A DNA stretch of 64,000 bases from Truepera radiovictrix DSM 17093 (lineage in GTDB: Bacteria; Deinococcota; Deinococci; Deinococcales; Trueperaceae), in the NCBI RefSeq assembly GCF_000092425.1, contig NC_014221.1, forward strand, positions 935,001 through 999,000, written 5' to 3'. The notes below the pieces were generated by a model. The model had not been told where the DNA came from and did no database searches. It worked only from the letters and a program-made list of their open reading frames with translations. The translations under genes and the position numbers were made by a program. This document shows positions 50,931 through 59,850 of the stretch, one piece after another (the stretch's first letter is position 1; each line of letters opens with the position of its first letter).

Positions 50931-51843
50931 CGCGCTCAAAGGCCGCGCAGAGCGTCTCCATGATAAGCCGCGCCCCCAAGAGGGCGCTGCGCCCGGTCGG
51001 GTCGAGGTTGGGGGCGAGCTCGACGAAGTCGAGGCCGACGAGGGGGTTGCGCCGCGCCGTCTCGGCCGCGAGCTGCGCGGCGAGCGCGTAAGGGAGGCCG
51101 TCGGGTTCGGGGGAGCTGGTACCGGGCAAGTCGGCGGGGTCGAGGGCGTCGGCGTCGATGCTCAAGTACACGGGTTTGCCGCTCGGCAGCCGCGCCAGCA
51201 CCCCCGCGAGGTCCCCTAGAAGCGCGCGCATCGGCACCAGGGTGTGCCCGCGCGCGCGCGCAGCCCGCACCGCCTCGGCGTCCGCGCGCAGGCCGCGCAG
51301 CCCCAGGGTGGTGATGTGCACGAGGTTGGGGAGCGCCTCGACCGCGCGCCGGAAGGGGCTGCTGTTGGAGTAGCGCGTGCCGTTGCGTTCGTCCGTAAAG
51401 TCGAGGTGCGCGTCGAGCTGCACCACGTGCAGCTCCGGCACGTCGTCAAAGGCTTGCAGCAGGGGGAACGAGACGGCGTGGTCGCCCCCCAGAAAGACCG
51501 GCAGGCGCACCCGCGCGCGCACGCGCCGCGCCGCTTCGGTCGTGCGCGCGCGCATGAGTTCGGGCTCGAGCGCCGGCAAGTCCACGTCGCCCGCGTCGGC
51601 AAACGTCACCCCGGCGAGGTGGTAGCGGTCCCCTTCGAGGTCGTAAAACCCTTCGGGCGGGGGGGCGTAGCGCAAGCTCGCCTCGCGCAGCGCCCGCGGT
51701 GCGAAGCGCGCCCCCGGCCGAAAACCGACGGCCAGGTCGAAGGGGACGCCCAGCACGCCCACGTCGGCCCGCCAGTCGCCCTCTGTGGGGACGAGGGGCG
51801 CCCGCGCGAAGGTGGCGACGCCGCCGTAGGGGAGGGGACTCAC
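50923..51843 (-). CDS. hutG: Formimidoylglutamase, arginase family
   Basis: The 306-residue protein has the arginase-family Mn sites [23 protein letters not shown] and [20 protein letters not shown]. In a hut operon this is the enzyme that cleaves formiminoglutamate to glutamate and formamide. GTG 51843 overlaps the hutU stop (GTGA), and hutI overlaps its end, so the three are translated as a unit. Confidence 0.93.
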   Translation of the reverse strand: MSPLPYGGVATFARAPLVPTEGDWRADVGVLGVPFDLAVGFRPGARFAPRALREASLRYAPPPEGFYDLEGDRYHLAGVTFADAGDVDLPALEPELMRARTTEAARRVRARVRLPVFLGGDHAVSFPLLQAFDDVPELHVVQLDAHLDFTDERNGTRYSNSSPFRRAVEALPNLVHITTLGLRGLRADAEAVRAARARGHTLVPMRALLGDLAGVLARLPSGKPVYLSIDADALDPADLPGTSSPEPDGLPYALAAQLAAETARRNPLVGLDFVELAPNLDPTGRSALLGARLIMETLCAAFERDG

Positions 51844-53504
51844 CGGATCCCCAGGGCGGGGAGGTCGAGGCCGCGCTCCCGGGCGACCCGCAGCGCCTTC
51901 TCATACCCCGCGTCGGCGTGCCGGATGACGCCCATCGCGGGGTCGTTGACGAGGCAGCGCGAGAGCCGCAGCGCCGCCTCCGGCGAGCCGTCGGCCACCG
52001 CGACGAGCCCCGCGTGTTGGCTAAAGCCCATCCCGACCCCGCCGCCGTGGTGAAAGCTCACCCAGGCCGCGCCGCTCGCGGCGCCCACGGCAAAGTTCAA
52101 CAGGGGCCAGTCGGAGACCGCGTCGGAGCCGTCGCGCATGGCCTCGGTCTCGCGGTAGGGGCTCGCCACCGACCCCGCGTCGAGGTGGTCGCGCCCGATG
52201 ACGATGGGGGCTTTTAGGCGCCCGTCGGCGACCATCTCGTTAAAGAGCCGCCCGGCGCGGTCGCGTTCGCGCAGGCCGAGCCAGCAGATGCGCGCCGGCA
52301 ACCCCTGAAAGGCGATCTCCTTGGCCGCGTAGGTCAGCCAAGCTTGCAGGCGCTCGTCGTCGGGGAAGAGCTCTAGAAGCGCCCGGTCGGTCGCGTAGAT
52401 GTCCTCGGGGTCGCCGGAGAGCGCCACCCAGCGAAAGGGGCCGCGCCCCTCGCAGAACGAGTCGCGGATAAAGGCGGGGACGAAGCCGGGGTATGAAAAG
52501 GCGTCCGTGACGCCCGCCTCGAAGGCCCGCTGGCGCAGGTTGTTGCCGTAGTCGAAGGCGACGGCGCCGCGCCGCTGCAGCTCGAGGATCGCCCGCACGT
52601 GCGCCGCCATCGCCTCGTAGGCGCGCTCGCGGTACCTCTCCGGCTGCTCGGCGCGGAGCCTGTCGGGGTCCTCGTCGGGGCGCATCACGGGGATGTAGCC
52701 CCACATGGGGTCGTGGGCGCTCGTCTGGTCGGTCACCAGCTCGGGGGTAAAGCCGCGCGCCACGAGCTGCGGAAGCACCTCGGCGGCGTTGCCGAGCAGA
52801 CCGATCGAGCGCGCGGTGCCCTCCTGTTTGTAGCGTTCGGCGCGCTTAAGGGCGTCGCCTAAGCTGCTCGCGACCTCGTCGAGGTAGCGCGTTGCCAGGC
52901 GCTTGTCGATGCGCGTCGGGTCGACCTCGACCGTCACGCTCACCCCGCCCGCGAGCTTGACCGCCAGGGGCTGCGCCCCGCCCATCCCGCCGAGCCCGGC
53001 GGTGACGGTGATGGTCCCTTTAAGCGTGCCGCCGAAGTGCTTGGCCGCCGCCCCCGCGAAGGTCTCGTAGGTCCCCTGGAGGATGCCCTGGGTACCGATG
53101 TAGATCCAGCTGCCGGCGGTCATCTGGCCGTACATCATCAGCCCGGCGCGCTCGAGCGCGTCGAAGGTCTCCCACGTGGCCCAGTGCGGTACCAGGTTCG
53201 AGTTGGCCAGGATCACGCGCGGGGCGAAGGGGTGCGTCTGGAGGACCGCGACGGGTTTGCCCGACTGCACGAGCAGCGTCTCGTCGTCCTCCAAGCGGTC
53301 GAGGGTCTCAATGAGCGCAAAGAGGCTCGGCCAGTCGCGCGCCGCTTTGCCGCGCCCGCCGTAGACGATAAGCGCCTCCGGGTGCTCGGCGACCTCGGGG
53401 TCTAAGTTGTTCAGGAGCATCCGCTTGGCGGCCTCCTGGATCCAACCCTTGGCGGTCTTTTGCGGCCCCCGGGGGGCGCGGAGGGTGGGAGGGGGGTGTG
53501 CCAT
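51840..53504 (-). CDS. hutU: Urocanate hydratase
   Basis: The 554-residue enzyme shows the NAD-binding [10 protein letters not shown] (in [20 protein letters not shown]), the N-terminal [30 protein letters not shown] and [13 protein letters not shown], and near the end [14 protein letters not shown]. It hydrates urocanate to imidazolonepropionate. First gene of the operon; ATG 53504 lies directly after an AT-rich box (ACAATAGCTT on the minus strand), probably leaderless. The divergent IclR-type gene is 82 nt away. Confidence 0.96.
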   Translation of the reverse strand: MAHPPPTLRAPRGPQKTAKGWIQEAAKRMLLNNLDPEVAEHPEALIVYGGRGKAARDWPSLFALIETLDRLEDDETLLVQSGKPVAVLQTHPFAPRVILANSNLVPHWATWETFDALERAGLMMYGQMTAGSWIYIGTQGILQGTYETFAGAAAKHFGGTLKGTITVTAGLGGMGGAQPLAVKLAGGVSVTVEVDPTRIDKRLATRYLDEVASSLGDALKRAERYKQEGTARSIGLLGNAAEVLPQLVARGFTPELVTDQTSAHDPMWGYIPVMRPDEDPDRLRAEQPERYRERAYEAMAAHVRAILELQRRGAVAFDYGNNLRQRAFEAGVTDAFSYPGFVPAFIRDSFCEGRGPFRWVALSGDPEDIYATDRALLELFPDDERLQAWLTYAAKEIAFQGLPARICWLGLRERDRAGRLFNEMVADGRLKAPIVIGRDHLDAGSVASPYRETEAMRDGSDAVSDWPLLNFAVGAASGAAWVSFHHGGGVGMGFSQHAGLVAVADGSPEAALRLSRCLVNDPAMGVIRHADAGYEKALRVARERGLDLPALGIR

Positions 53505-53568
53505 AAGCTATTGTCGGCCGCCCGCCGAGGGCGCTCAAGGGGCAAATCCAGCGATGCGGGACACACGA

Positions 53569-53586
53569 GGGGCCTAAACTGGCCCC
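53569..53586 (+). promoter_or_regulatory. Palindromic operator over the iclR promoter
   Basis: GGGGCC-TAAACT-GGCCCC is a perfect 6-bp inverted repeat centred on the -10 box TAAACT (53575-53580), and its last base abuts the ATG at 53587. Binding here would block iclR transcription directly; the divergent hutU start is 65 nt away. Confidence 0.65.
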
Positions 53587-54330
53587 ATGCGTTCGCTCGC
53601 CAAAGCCAGCGCCGTTTTGGCCGCCTTTCGCGCCGACCGGCCCGAGTGGGGGCCGCGCGCGCTCGCCCTGCACCTCGGGTTGCCGCGCGCGACGGTGCAC
53701 GCGCACCTCGCCGCGCTCACCGAGGTGGGGCTCTTGCGCCGCGTCGCGCGGGGGCGCTACCGGCTCTCGTGGCGCCTCGCCGAGCTCGCCGCGCAGCTCA
53801 CCGACGCGCTCCCCTTTCTCCCCCGCGCGCGCCTCGCGCTCGCCGAGCTCGCGGCGCGTGAGCGCGCCCTCGCCTACGTGTGCGTGCTCGAGGACCGCCG
53901 CGTGGTGTGCGTGGCCCGCACCCTCGGCGACCCCGCCGCGGGGGACGCGCTGCAGACCGACGTCGTGCTGCCCACTCACGCGACCGCCGCGGGCAAGCTC
54001 CTCTACGCCTTTGCCGGGCTCACGCCGCCGGCCTTGACCCCCTACACCGCGAGCACCATCACGACGCCCGACGAGTGGGCGAGCGAGCTCGCGCGCGTCC
54101 TCGAGCTCGGGTACGCGCGCGCGGTCGAGGAGTGGCTGCCGGGGCAGTGCGCGCTCGCCGCACCGCTCCTCTGGGAGGGCGGGGTGGCCGCCGCGCTCGG
54201 GCTGCAGCTGCCTCTAAAGCGCTTTCTCGCTCGCGAAAAGCGCCTCGTCACGGCCCTCCGGGCGGCCGCCGAGAGCGTGTCGCTACCACCCTCGGTGGGG
54301 GAGGCGGGCGCGGCCGCGGGGGCGCTGTGA
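53587..54330 (+). CDS. IclR family transcriptional regulator of the hut genes
   Basis: The 247-residue protein has an N-terminal winged helix-turn-helix (RALALHLGLPRATVHAHLAA, LTEVGLLRRVARGRYRLSW) and a C-terminal effector domain of the GAF-like IclR fold (ALQTDVVLPTHATAAGKLLY, WLPGQCALAAPLLW). Its divergent position next to hutU suggests it controls the hut operon, with a histidine-pathway compound as effector. ATG 53587 is 6 nt after the TAAACT box. Repressor or activator cannot be told. Confidence 0.88.
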   Translation: MRSLAKASAVLAAFRADRPEWGPRALALHLGLPRATVHAHLAALTEVGLLRRVARGRYRLSWRLAELAAQLTDALPFLPRARLALAELAARERALAYVCVLEDRRVVCVARTLGDPAAGDALQTDVVLPTHATAAGKLLYAFAGLTPPALTPYTASTITTPDEWASELARVLELGYARAVEEWLPGQCALAAPLLWEGGVAAALGLQLPLKRFLAREKRLVTALRAAAESVSLPPSVGEAGAAAGAL

Positions 54331-54446
54331 TGAAGCCCGTGCGCCTTGGTCTTGTCAAACGGTAGCTCTCCGATGTACGGAGCTCGCAAAAGTAGGGAGC
54401 TTACTGCCTCCGGCTGCACCCTTTTTGCAGAGCGTTCGTCTTTCGT

Positions 54447-54475
54447 TTGACACCTTGCACCCGAGCTGGTATATC
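54447..54475 (+). promoter_or_regulatory. Promoter of the pyrimidine catabolism operon
   Basis: TTGACA (54447-54452) and TATATC (54470-54475) are 17 nt apart. The predicted leader to preT is about 130 nt and holds a short ORF at 54574. Confidence 0.8.
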
Positions 54476-54573
54476 CTGCAGCTAGGGGCGCTTTACAGGC
54501 TCTTGGGGCGCGCTTATGATGGTGCCTTCAACCCCCACAGGGAGCGTTCTCGCGACCCTTGCAAGGAGCCCAG

Positions 54574-54627
54574 ATGCGTGGACGTCGTTTCGGCTGGTCG
54601 GCGGAGGTGGGCGATGGTGCAGCCTAG
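54574..54627 (+). CDS. 17-codon ORF overlapping the preT start
   Basis: ATG 54574 has AAGGAG 5 nt upstream; the frame (starting MRGRRFGW) ends at TAG 54625-54627, 14 nt inside preT. preT has its own GGAGGTGG, which lies within this ORF. It may tune preT initiation. Confidence 0.4.
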   Translation: MRGRRFGWSAEVGDGAA

Positions 54628-55978
54628 TTTGGAGGCGTTAGAGGCGCGCTTTCGCGAGCTTAAACCCCCCATGACGGCGCGGGAGGCCAAAGTGGAGGCG
54701 AACCGGTGCCTCTACTGCTTCGACGCCCCCTGCATCCGGGCGTGCCCGACGCACATCGACGTGCCGACGTTTATCCGCAAGATCGCGACCGACAACGTCA
54801 CGGGCGCCGCCGTGACTATCTTGGAGGCCAACCTCATGGCGGCGACCTGTGCGCGCGTCTGCCCCGTCGAGGAGCTGTGCGAGGGGGCGTGCGTGTTGGG
54901 GGCCGACCACAAACCCATCGAGATCGGACGGCTGCAGCGCTACGCCATGGACCACCTCTACAGCCGCCGGAAGCTCCCCTTTACCCCCGCGCCCCCGACG
55001 GGCAAGCGCGTGGCGGTCGTCGGGGCGGGGCCGGCGGGCCTCTCCTGCGCAGGCGAGCTCGCGAGGCGCGGTTACGAGGTCACGGTCTTCGAGAAAAACC
55101 CCCTACCGGGCGGGCTCTCGACGTACGGCATCGTGGTCTTGCGCGAACCCATCCGGGTCGCGTTGGAGGAGGTCGCCATGATTGAGGCGCTCGGGGTGGA
55201 GATCCGCACGGGCGTCGAGGTCGGGCGCGACGTGCAAGCCCCCGAGCTGCTGCGGGACTTTGACGCGGTGTTTCTGGGGGTCGGGATGGGGGCGGTGCCG
55301 CACCTAGGCATCCCCGGTGAGGACCTCGAGGGCGTCACCGAGGCGCTCTCCTTTATCGCCGAGACCAAGCTCGCCGAGCGCGAGGGGCTGGAGCGGTTGC
55401 GGGCGCTCCCCGTGGGGCGGCACGTGGCGGTGATCGGCGCGGGCAACACCGCGGTCGACGCGGCGACGGTCGCTAGGCGCCTGGGCGCCGAGCGCGTGAC
55501 GATGGTGTACCGGCGCGGCGAGACCGAGATGACCGCGTACGACTTCGAGGTCGCCTTCGTCCGCAACGAGGGGGTGGAGCTGCGCTTTTTTAGCCAGCCC
55601 GTGCGCATCCTGGGCGAAGGGGGGCGGGTGACGGGCCTCGAGTGCCTCCGCGTGGAGCTCGGCCCGCCGGGGCCCGACGGGCGGGCGCTGCCGCGGCCCG
55701 TCCCGGGGAGCGAATGGGTGCTCCCCTGCGACCAGGTGATTAAAGCCATCGGGCAGGAGAAGCGCGTCGACCTCTTCGCGCACTTCGGGCTCGAGCAGGA
55801 GCGCGGTTACGTCAACGTCGACGCGGCGCTGCGCACAAGCCACCCGAAGGTCTTCGCGGGCGGCGACTGCATCCGCGCGACCGGCGAGGCGATGACGGTG
55901 ACCGCGACCGAGGACGGCAAGCGGGCGGCTAGAGCCATTCACGCGCTTCTCGGGGCCGCCGCCCTGGCCGCCGACTAG
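54614..55978 (+). CDS. preT: Dihydropyrimidine dehydrogenase subunit PreT (GltD-like)
   Basis: The 454-residue protein has two N-terminal 4Fe-4S motifs (CLYCFDAPCIRACP and CARVCPVEELCEGAC), the FAD-binding VVGAGPAGLSCAGELARRGY and the NAD(P)-binding VIGAGNTAVDAATVARRLGA, with VFAGGDCIRATGEAMTVTAT at the end. It feeds electrons from NAD(P)H to PreA for reduction of uracil or thymine. ATG 54614 follows GGAGGTGG; upstream in-frame sequence crosses the promoter. A stand-alone glutamate synthase small chain is excluded by the preA partner. Confidence 0.92.
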   Translation: MVQPSLEALEARFRELKPPMTAREAKVEANRCLYCFDAPCIRACPTHIDVPTFIRKIATDNVTGAAVTILEANLMAATCARVCPVEELCEGACVLGADHKPIEIGRLQRYAMDHLYSRRKLPFTPAPPTGKRVAVVGAGPAGLSCAGELARRGYEVTVFEKNPLPGGLSTYGIVVLREPIRVALEEVAMIEALGVEIRTGVEVGRDVQAPELLRDFDAVFLGVGMGAVPHLGIPGEDLEGVTEALSFIAETKLAEREGLERLRALPVGRHVAVIGAGNTAVDAATVARRLGAERVTMVYRRGETEMTAYDFEVAFVRNEGVELRFFSQPVRILGEGGRVTGLECLRVELGPPGPDGRALPRPVPGSEWVLPCDQVIKAIGQEKRVDLFAHFGLEQERGYVNVDAALRTSHPKVFAGGDCIRATGEAMTVTATEDGKRAARAIHALLGAAALAAD

Positions 55979-56001
55979 GCAACAGGAGGCGGACCGCGAC
56001 C

Positions 56002-56160
56002 GTGGACACCCTAGACCGCAAGAAGCCGGAGCGCGCGGTGGACGTCGTGCGGCGCCGGCTTGTAGCGCTGCAAGAGAGAACCGACGCGCCAAGCACGCGC
56101 GCTTTGTCCCCAGTCCCCTACAGCCTCGAGCAGCGCCTCGACGGCTCCCCGGAGGGTTAG
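56002..56160 (+). CDS. 52-residue protein between preT and preA
   Basis: GTG 56002, 12 nt after AGGAGG, opens a frame (MDTLDRKKPERAVDVVRRRL...) that ends at TAG 56158-56160, directly before the ATG of preA. Its last codons supply the GGAGGG used by preA. The 159-nt space has exactly this open frame and no other function visible. The product is charged and mostly helical. Expressed small protein or coupling device are both possible; I recognise no family. Confidence 0.6.
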   Translation: MDTLDRKKPERAVDVVRRRLVALQERTDAPSTRALSPVPYSLEQRLDGSPEG

Positions 56161-57516
56161 ATGGCCGACCTCAGCACCGACTTCTGCGGGGTGAAAAGCC
56201 CCAACCCCTTCTGGCTCGCCTCCGCGCCGCCGACCAACACGGCCTATCAGGTCTGCAAGGCCTTCGACTACGGCTGGGGTGGGGCGGTCTGGAAAACCAT
56301 CGGCACCCCCGTCCTCAACGTCTCGTCGCGCTACGGCGGTTGGGAGTACGGCGGCAACAAGCTCGCGGCGATCAACAACATCGAGCTGATTTCGGACCGT
56401 CCCCTAGAGGTCAACCTGCGCGAGATCGCCGAGGTCAAGCGGCTTTTTCCCGACCGCGCGGTGATCGTCTCGGCGATGTTCGAGTCCGACCCGCAGGTGT
56501 GGGCGGACGCGGTGCGGCGCATCGAGGACACCGGCGCCGACGCCATCGAACTTAACTACGGCTGCCCGCACGGTATGAGCGAGCGCGGGATGGGTTCGGC
56601 GGTCGGTCAGGTGCCCGAGTACTGCAGCATGATCACCGAGTGGGTGACGAGCGTCGCGAGCGTGCCGGTGATCGTCAAGCTGACCCCGAACATCACCGAC
56701 ATCAAGGCGCCCGCGCGGGCCGCCATCGAGGGCCGCGCAGCCGCGCTCAGCCTGATCAACACCATCAACTCGGTGATCGGCGTGGACTTAGACGCGTTTA
56801 CGCTCAAACCGAACGTCGGCGGCAAGGGGGGCCACGGCGGCTACGCGGGGCCGGCGGTCAAACCCATCGCGCTCTCCATGCTCAGCGAGGTCATGCAGCT
56901 CCCCGAGACGCGTGACTTCCGCATTCCCATCTCCGGCATGGGCGGTATCCAGACCTGGCGCGACGCCGCCGAGTTTCTCCTCCTGGGGGCGACCAGCTTG
57001 CAGGTGTGCACCGCCGTGATGCACTACGGTTTTCGCATCATCGAAGAGCTCACCGACGGGCTCTCGAACTGGCTCGACGACAAGGGGGCGGCGAGCGTGC
57101 GCGACGTGATCGGCGCCGCCGCCCCCCGCTACTCGCCCTTTAACCAGCTCGACTTGTCCTACAAGGTCGTCGCGCGCATCGACCCCGCCAAGTGCATCCA
57201 CTGCAACCTCTGCTTTGTCGCCTGCGACGAGGGCGCGCACCAGTGCATCGACCTGACCGTCGACGGCGTCAAGATCGACCCAGCGACCTACGCGGGGCCG
57301 GCGAAGACGCAACCCGTGGTGCGCGAGGACGACTGCGTGGGGTGCAACCTCTGCTCGCTGGTGTGCCCGGTGGATGGTTGCATCACCATGCTCGAGGTCG
57401 ACTCGGGGCGCGAGAGCGTCACCTGGGCCGAGATCACCGAGCGGTACCCGGAGGTGACGCTGCAGTGGGAGGCGATGGGGCGCTACCGGGCGGAGAAGGG
57501 CATCGAGATTCACTGA
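56161..57516 (+). CDS. preA: Dihydropyrimidine dehydrogenase subunit PreA
   Basis: The 451-residue protein is a dihydroorotate-dehydrogenase-like FMN barrel (PNPFWLASAPPTNTAYQV, AIELNYGCPHGMSERGMGSA, VKLTPNITDIKAPARAA, ISGMGGIQTWRDAAEFL) followed by two 4Fe-4S motifs, CIHCNLCFVACDEGAHQC and CVGCNLCSLVCPVDGC. With PreT it forms the bacterial enzyme that reduces uracil and thymine to dihydro forms. GGAGGG lies just before the ATG. The next catabolic enzyme, HydA, is encoded 140 nt downstream. Confidence 0.94.
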   Translation: MADLSTDFCGVKSPNPFWLASAPPTNTAYQVCKAFDYGWGGAVWKTIGTPVLNVSSRYGGWEYGGNKLAAINNIELISDRPLEVNLREIAEVKRLFPDRAVIVSAMFESDPQVWADAVRRIEDTGADAIELNYGCPHGMSERGMGSAVGQVPEYCSMITEWVTSVASVPVIVKLTPNITDIKAPARAAIEGRAAALSLINTINSVIGVDLDAFTLKPNVGGKGGHGGYAGPAVKPIALSMLSEVMQLPETRDFRIPISGMGGIQTWRDAAEFLLLGATSLQVCTAVMHYGFRIIEELTDGLSNWLDDKGAASVRDVIGAAAPRYSPFNQLDLSYKVVARIDPAKCIHCNLCFVACDEGAHQCIDLTVDGVKIDPATYAGPAKTQPVVREDDCVGCNLCSLVCPVDGCITMLEVDSGRESVTWAEITERYPEVTLQWEAMGRYRAEKGIEIH

Positions 57517-57518
57517 CG

Positions 57519-57542
57519 CGGGTGGCGCGGCCGCGCCACCCG
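57519..57542 (+). terminator. GC palindrome after preA
   Basis: The stem CGGGTGGCGCGG/CCGCGCCACCCG is fully palindromic (12 bp per arm), 3 nt after the preA stop, followed by TATAGGGTTTT. It may terminate or attenuate transcription between preA and hydA. Confidence 0.55.
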
Positions 57543-57550
57543 TATAGGGT

Positions 57551-57583
57551 TTTGACCGACTGGTTTGACCTGTTCGTTTGACC
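57551..57583 (+). promoter_or_regulatory. Three TTTGACC direct repeats at 13-bp period
   Basis: TTTGACC occurs at 57551-57557, 57564-57570 and 57577-57583, exactly 13 bp apart, just after the palindrome and 73 nt before the hydA start. A cooperative regulator site for hydA and the ABC importer genes is a fair reading; each copy also resembles a -35 hexamer. Confidence 0.65.
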
Positions 57584-57655
57584 GGGTCGCGTTGCATCCC
57601 CGCAGCGTCCCTATGGGAGCGGGGCGCGGTGAGCGGGCAGCCTTTGGGAGGACCG

Positions 57656-59032
57656 ATGGGCTTACTGATCCGACAGGGCGAGATCATCACCGCCGACACC
57701 CGACTAAGAGCCGACATCTACGCCGAGGGCGAGACTATTACCGAGATCGGCGAGAACCTGCGGGCGCCCGCGGGCACCGAGGTCATCGACGCCGCGGGCA
57801 AGCTCGTCTTCCCCGGGTTTATCGACCCGCACGTGCACATCTATCTGCCCTTTATGGGCACCTACGCCAAGGACACCCACGAGACGGGCTCCAAGGCGGC
57901 GCTCATGGGCGGGACGACGACCTTTATCGAGATGTGCTGCCCGGCAGGCAGCGAGGACGCGCTCGAGGGGTATAGGCTCTGGAAGCGCAAAGCCGAGGGC
58001 AGCGCCGCGTGCGACTACGCCTTTCACATGGGCGTGACCCGCTTTGGCGAGGAGACCGAAGGGCAGCTCCGGGAGATCGTCGCGGACGGCACAAGCTCGT
58101 TCAAGGTTTTCTTGGCCTACAAGGGCGCTTTCGGTATCGACGACGAGGCGCTCTTTAAAACGCTCCAGCTCGCTAAAGAGCTCGGGGTCATCGTCACGGC
58201 GCACACCGAAAACGCCGAGCTGGTCGCGCAGCTCCAGCGCAAGCTGCTTTCCGAAGGCAAGACCGGCCCCGAGTGGCACGAACCGAGCCGCCCCGAGTAC
58301 GTCGAGGCGGACGGGGTGCACCACTTCGCCACCTTTTTGGAGGCCACCGGGGCAAGGGGGTACGTCGTGCACCTCTCGTGTGAGCTGGCGCTGCAAGCGG
58401 CCCTGGCGGCGCGGGCGCGGGGCGTCGACCTCGCCGTCGAGTCGGTGATCCCGCACCTGCTGCTCGACAAGTCCTACGCCGAGCGCCCCGAGGTCGAGGG
58501 GGCCAAGTACGTCATGAGCCCGCCGTTGCGCGACAAGCGCAACCAACGGGTGCTCTGGGAGGCGCTTAAGCGCGGCGACATCCAGACCATCGGCACCGAC
58601 CACGCGCCCTTCGACACCGCGCAGAAGGCGATGGGATCGGGTGACTTTACAAAGATCCCCAACGGCATCCCCGCCATCGAGGACCGCGTGAAGCTGCTCT
58701 ACACCTACGGGGTGTCGCGCGGCGAGCTGGACGTGCACCGCTTCGTGGACGCGGCTTCGACCCAAGCGGCGAAGCTCTTCGGCCTCTTCCCGCGCAAGGG
58801 GACCATCGAGGTGGGCAGCGACGCCGACCTGGTGGTCTACGACCCCGACTACCGCGGCACGCTCTCCGCCAAAACCCAGCACATGAACGTCGACTACAGC
58901 GGCTTCGAGGGCTTCGAGATCGATGGGCGCCCGGAGGTCGTCACGCTGCGCGGCGAGGTGATGGTGCGAGAGGGCCGTTTCGTCGGCACCCCGGGGCGCG
59001 GCGTCTTTTTGCGGCGCGAGGGGGCGGTTTGA
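57656..59032 (+). CDS. hydA: Dihydropyrimidinase
   Basis: The 458-residue cyclic amidohydrolase has metal ligands His59 and His61 in DPHVHIYLPFMG, the carboxylated Lys156 in VFLAYKGAF, later ligands in VTAHTEN and VVHLSCE, and Asp in IGTDHAPF. It opens dihydrouracil/dihydrothymine made by PreTA to N-carbamoyl-beta-amino acids. The third enzyme (beta-ureidopropionase) is not in the window. ATG 57656 follows GGGAGGA. The ABC importer genes follow with overlapping ends. Confidence 0.94.
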   Translation: MGLLIRQGEIITADTRLRADIYAEGETITEIGENLRAPAGTEVIDAAGKLVFPGFIDPHVHIYLPFMGTYAKDTHETGSKAALMGGTTTFIEMCCPAGSEDALEGYRLWKRKAEGSAACDYAFHMGVTRFGEETEGQLREIVADGTSSFKVFLAYKGAFGIDDEALFKTLQLAKELGVIVTAHTENAELVAQLQRKLLSEGKTGPEWHEPSRPEYVEADGVHHFATFLEATGARGYVVHLSCELALQAALAARARGVDLAVESVIPHLLLDKSYAERPEVEGAKYVMSPPLRDKRNQRVLWEALKRGDIQTIGTDHAPFDTAQKAMGSGDFTKIPNGIPAIEDRVKLLYTYGVSRGELDVHRFVDAASTQAAKLFGLFPRKGTIEVGSDADLVVYDPDYRGTLSAKTQHMNVDYSGFEGFEIDGRPEVVTLRGEVMVREGRFVGTPGRGVFLRREGAV

Positions 59033-59850
59033 GCGTTTCGGTCCGCCCTACCGCCCGTGGAGCCTCGAGCCCCGCCCTCGGGGGCGAGCCCGTCATCGCC
59101 CTGGAGGGCCTCTCGATGGTCTACCGTTCGCGCGCGGGCGAGACGGTCGCGCTGCAAAACGCCACCTTGAGCGTCCAAGCGGGCGAGTTCGTCTCGCTCA
59201 TCGGCCCCTCGGGCTGCGGCAAGACCACCCTGCTGCGGCTTATCGCCGACCTCGTGCAACCGACCTCCGGCGAGCTGCGGGTCGCGGGCAAAACGCCCAG
59301 GGCGGCGCGCGAGGCGCGCGAGTACGGCTACGTCTTTCAGGCGCCGGTGCTCTACGACTGGCGGACGGTCCTCCAAAACGTGATGCTGCCCCTTGAGATC
59401 ATGGGGTTTCCCAGAGCCGAGCGGCAGGAGCGCGCGGCGCGCCTTCTTAAACTCGTCGGCCTGGAGGACTTTCACCACCGCTACCCCTACCAGCTCTCCG
59501 GCGGGATGCAGCAGCGCGTCTCCATCGCCCGCGCGCTCGCTTTCGACCCCAAGCTGCTACTCATGGACGAACCCTTCGGCGCCTTGGACGAGATCACCCG
59601 CGAAGCGCTCAACAACGAGCTCTTGCGCATCTGGGAGGAGACGCACAAGACGATCGTGTTCGTGACCCACTCGATCCCCGAGGCGGTCTTTTTGTCGTCG
59701 CGCATCGTGGTGATGACGCCGCGCCCCGGCAAGATCGAGCGGGTGATCGAAGTCGACCTGTCCTACCCCCGCACCGACGCGGTGCGCGAGTCGCGGCGCT
59801 TTTTCGAGCTCACCACGCAGGTGCGCGAGGCGCTTAAAGGGGCGCACTGA
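59029..59850 (+). CDS. ABC transporter ATP-binding protein (SsuB/TauB/ThiZ-like)
   Basis: The 273-residue ATPase has Walker A GPSGCGKTTLLRLIADL, Q-loop VFQAPVLYDWRTV, signature LSGGMQQRVSIARAL, Walker B LLLMDEPFGALDE and the switch His in VFVTHSIPEA. It powers the two permeases downstream. TTG 59029 overlaps the hydA stop (TTGA), coupling the importer to the catabolic enzyme. The NMT1-type binding protein and the neighbours suggest a pyrimidine or related heterocycle as substrate. Confidence 0.9.
   Translation: MSVSVRPTARGASSPALGGEPVIALEGLSMVYRSRAGETVALQNATLSVQAGEFVSLIGPSGCGKTTLLRLIADLVQPTSGELRVAGKTPRAAREAREYGYVFQAPVLYDWRTVLQNVMLPLEIMGFPRAERQERAARLLKLVGLEDFHHRYPYQLSGGMQQRVSIARALAFDPKLLLMDEPFGALDEITREALNNELLRIWEETHKTIVFVTHSIPEAVFLSSRIVVMTPRPGKIERVIEVDLSYPRTDAVRESRRFFELTTQVREALKGAH

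Noticed and set aside
54425-54613. Longer N-terminus for preT
   Set aside because: The upstream in-frame codons run through the TTGACA-N17-TATATC promoter and carry no homology; ATG 54614 has its own ribosome-binding site.
57551-57583. TTTGACC repeats as ordinary -35 elements
   Set aside because: No TANNNT box lies 16-18 nt downstream of any copy, so a regulator array is a better reading than stacked promoters.
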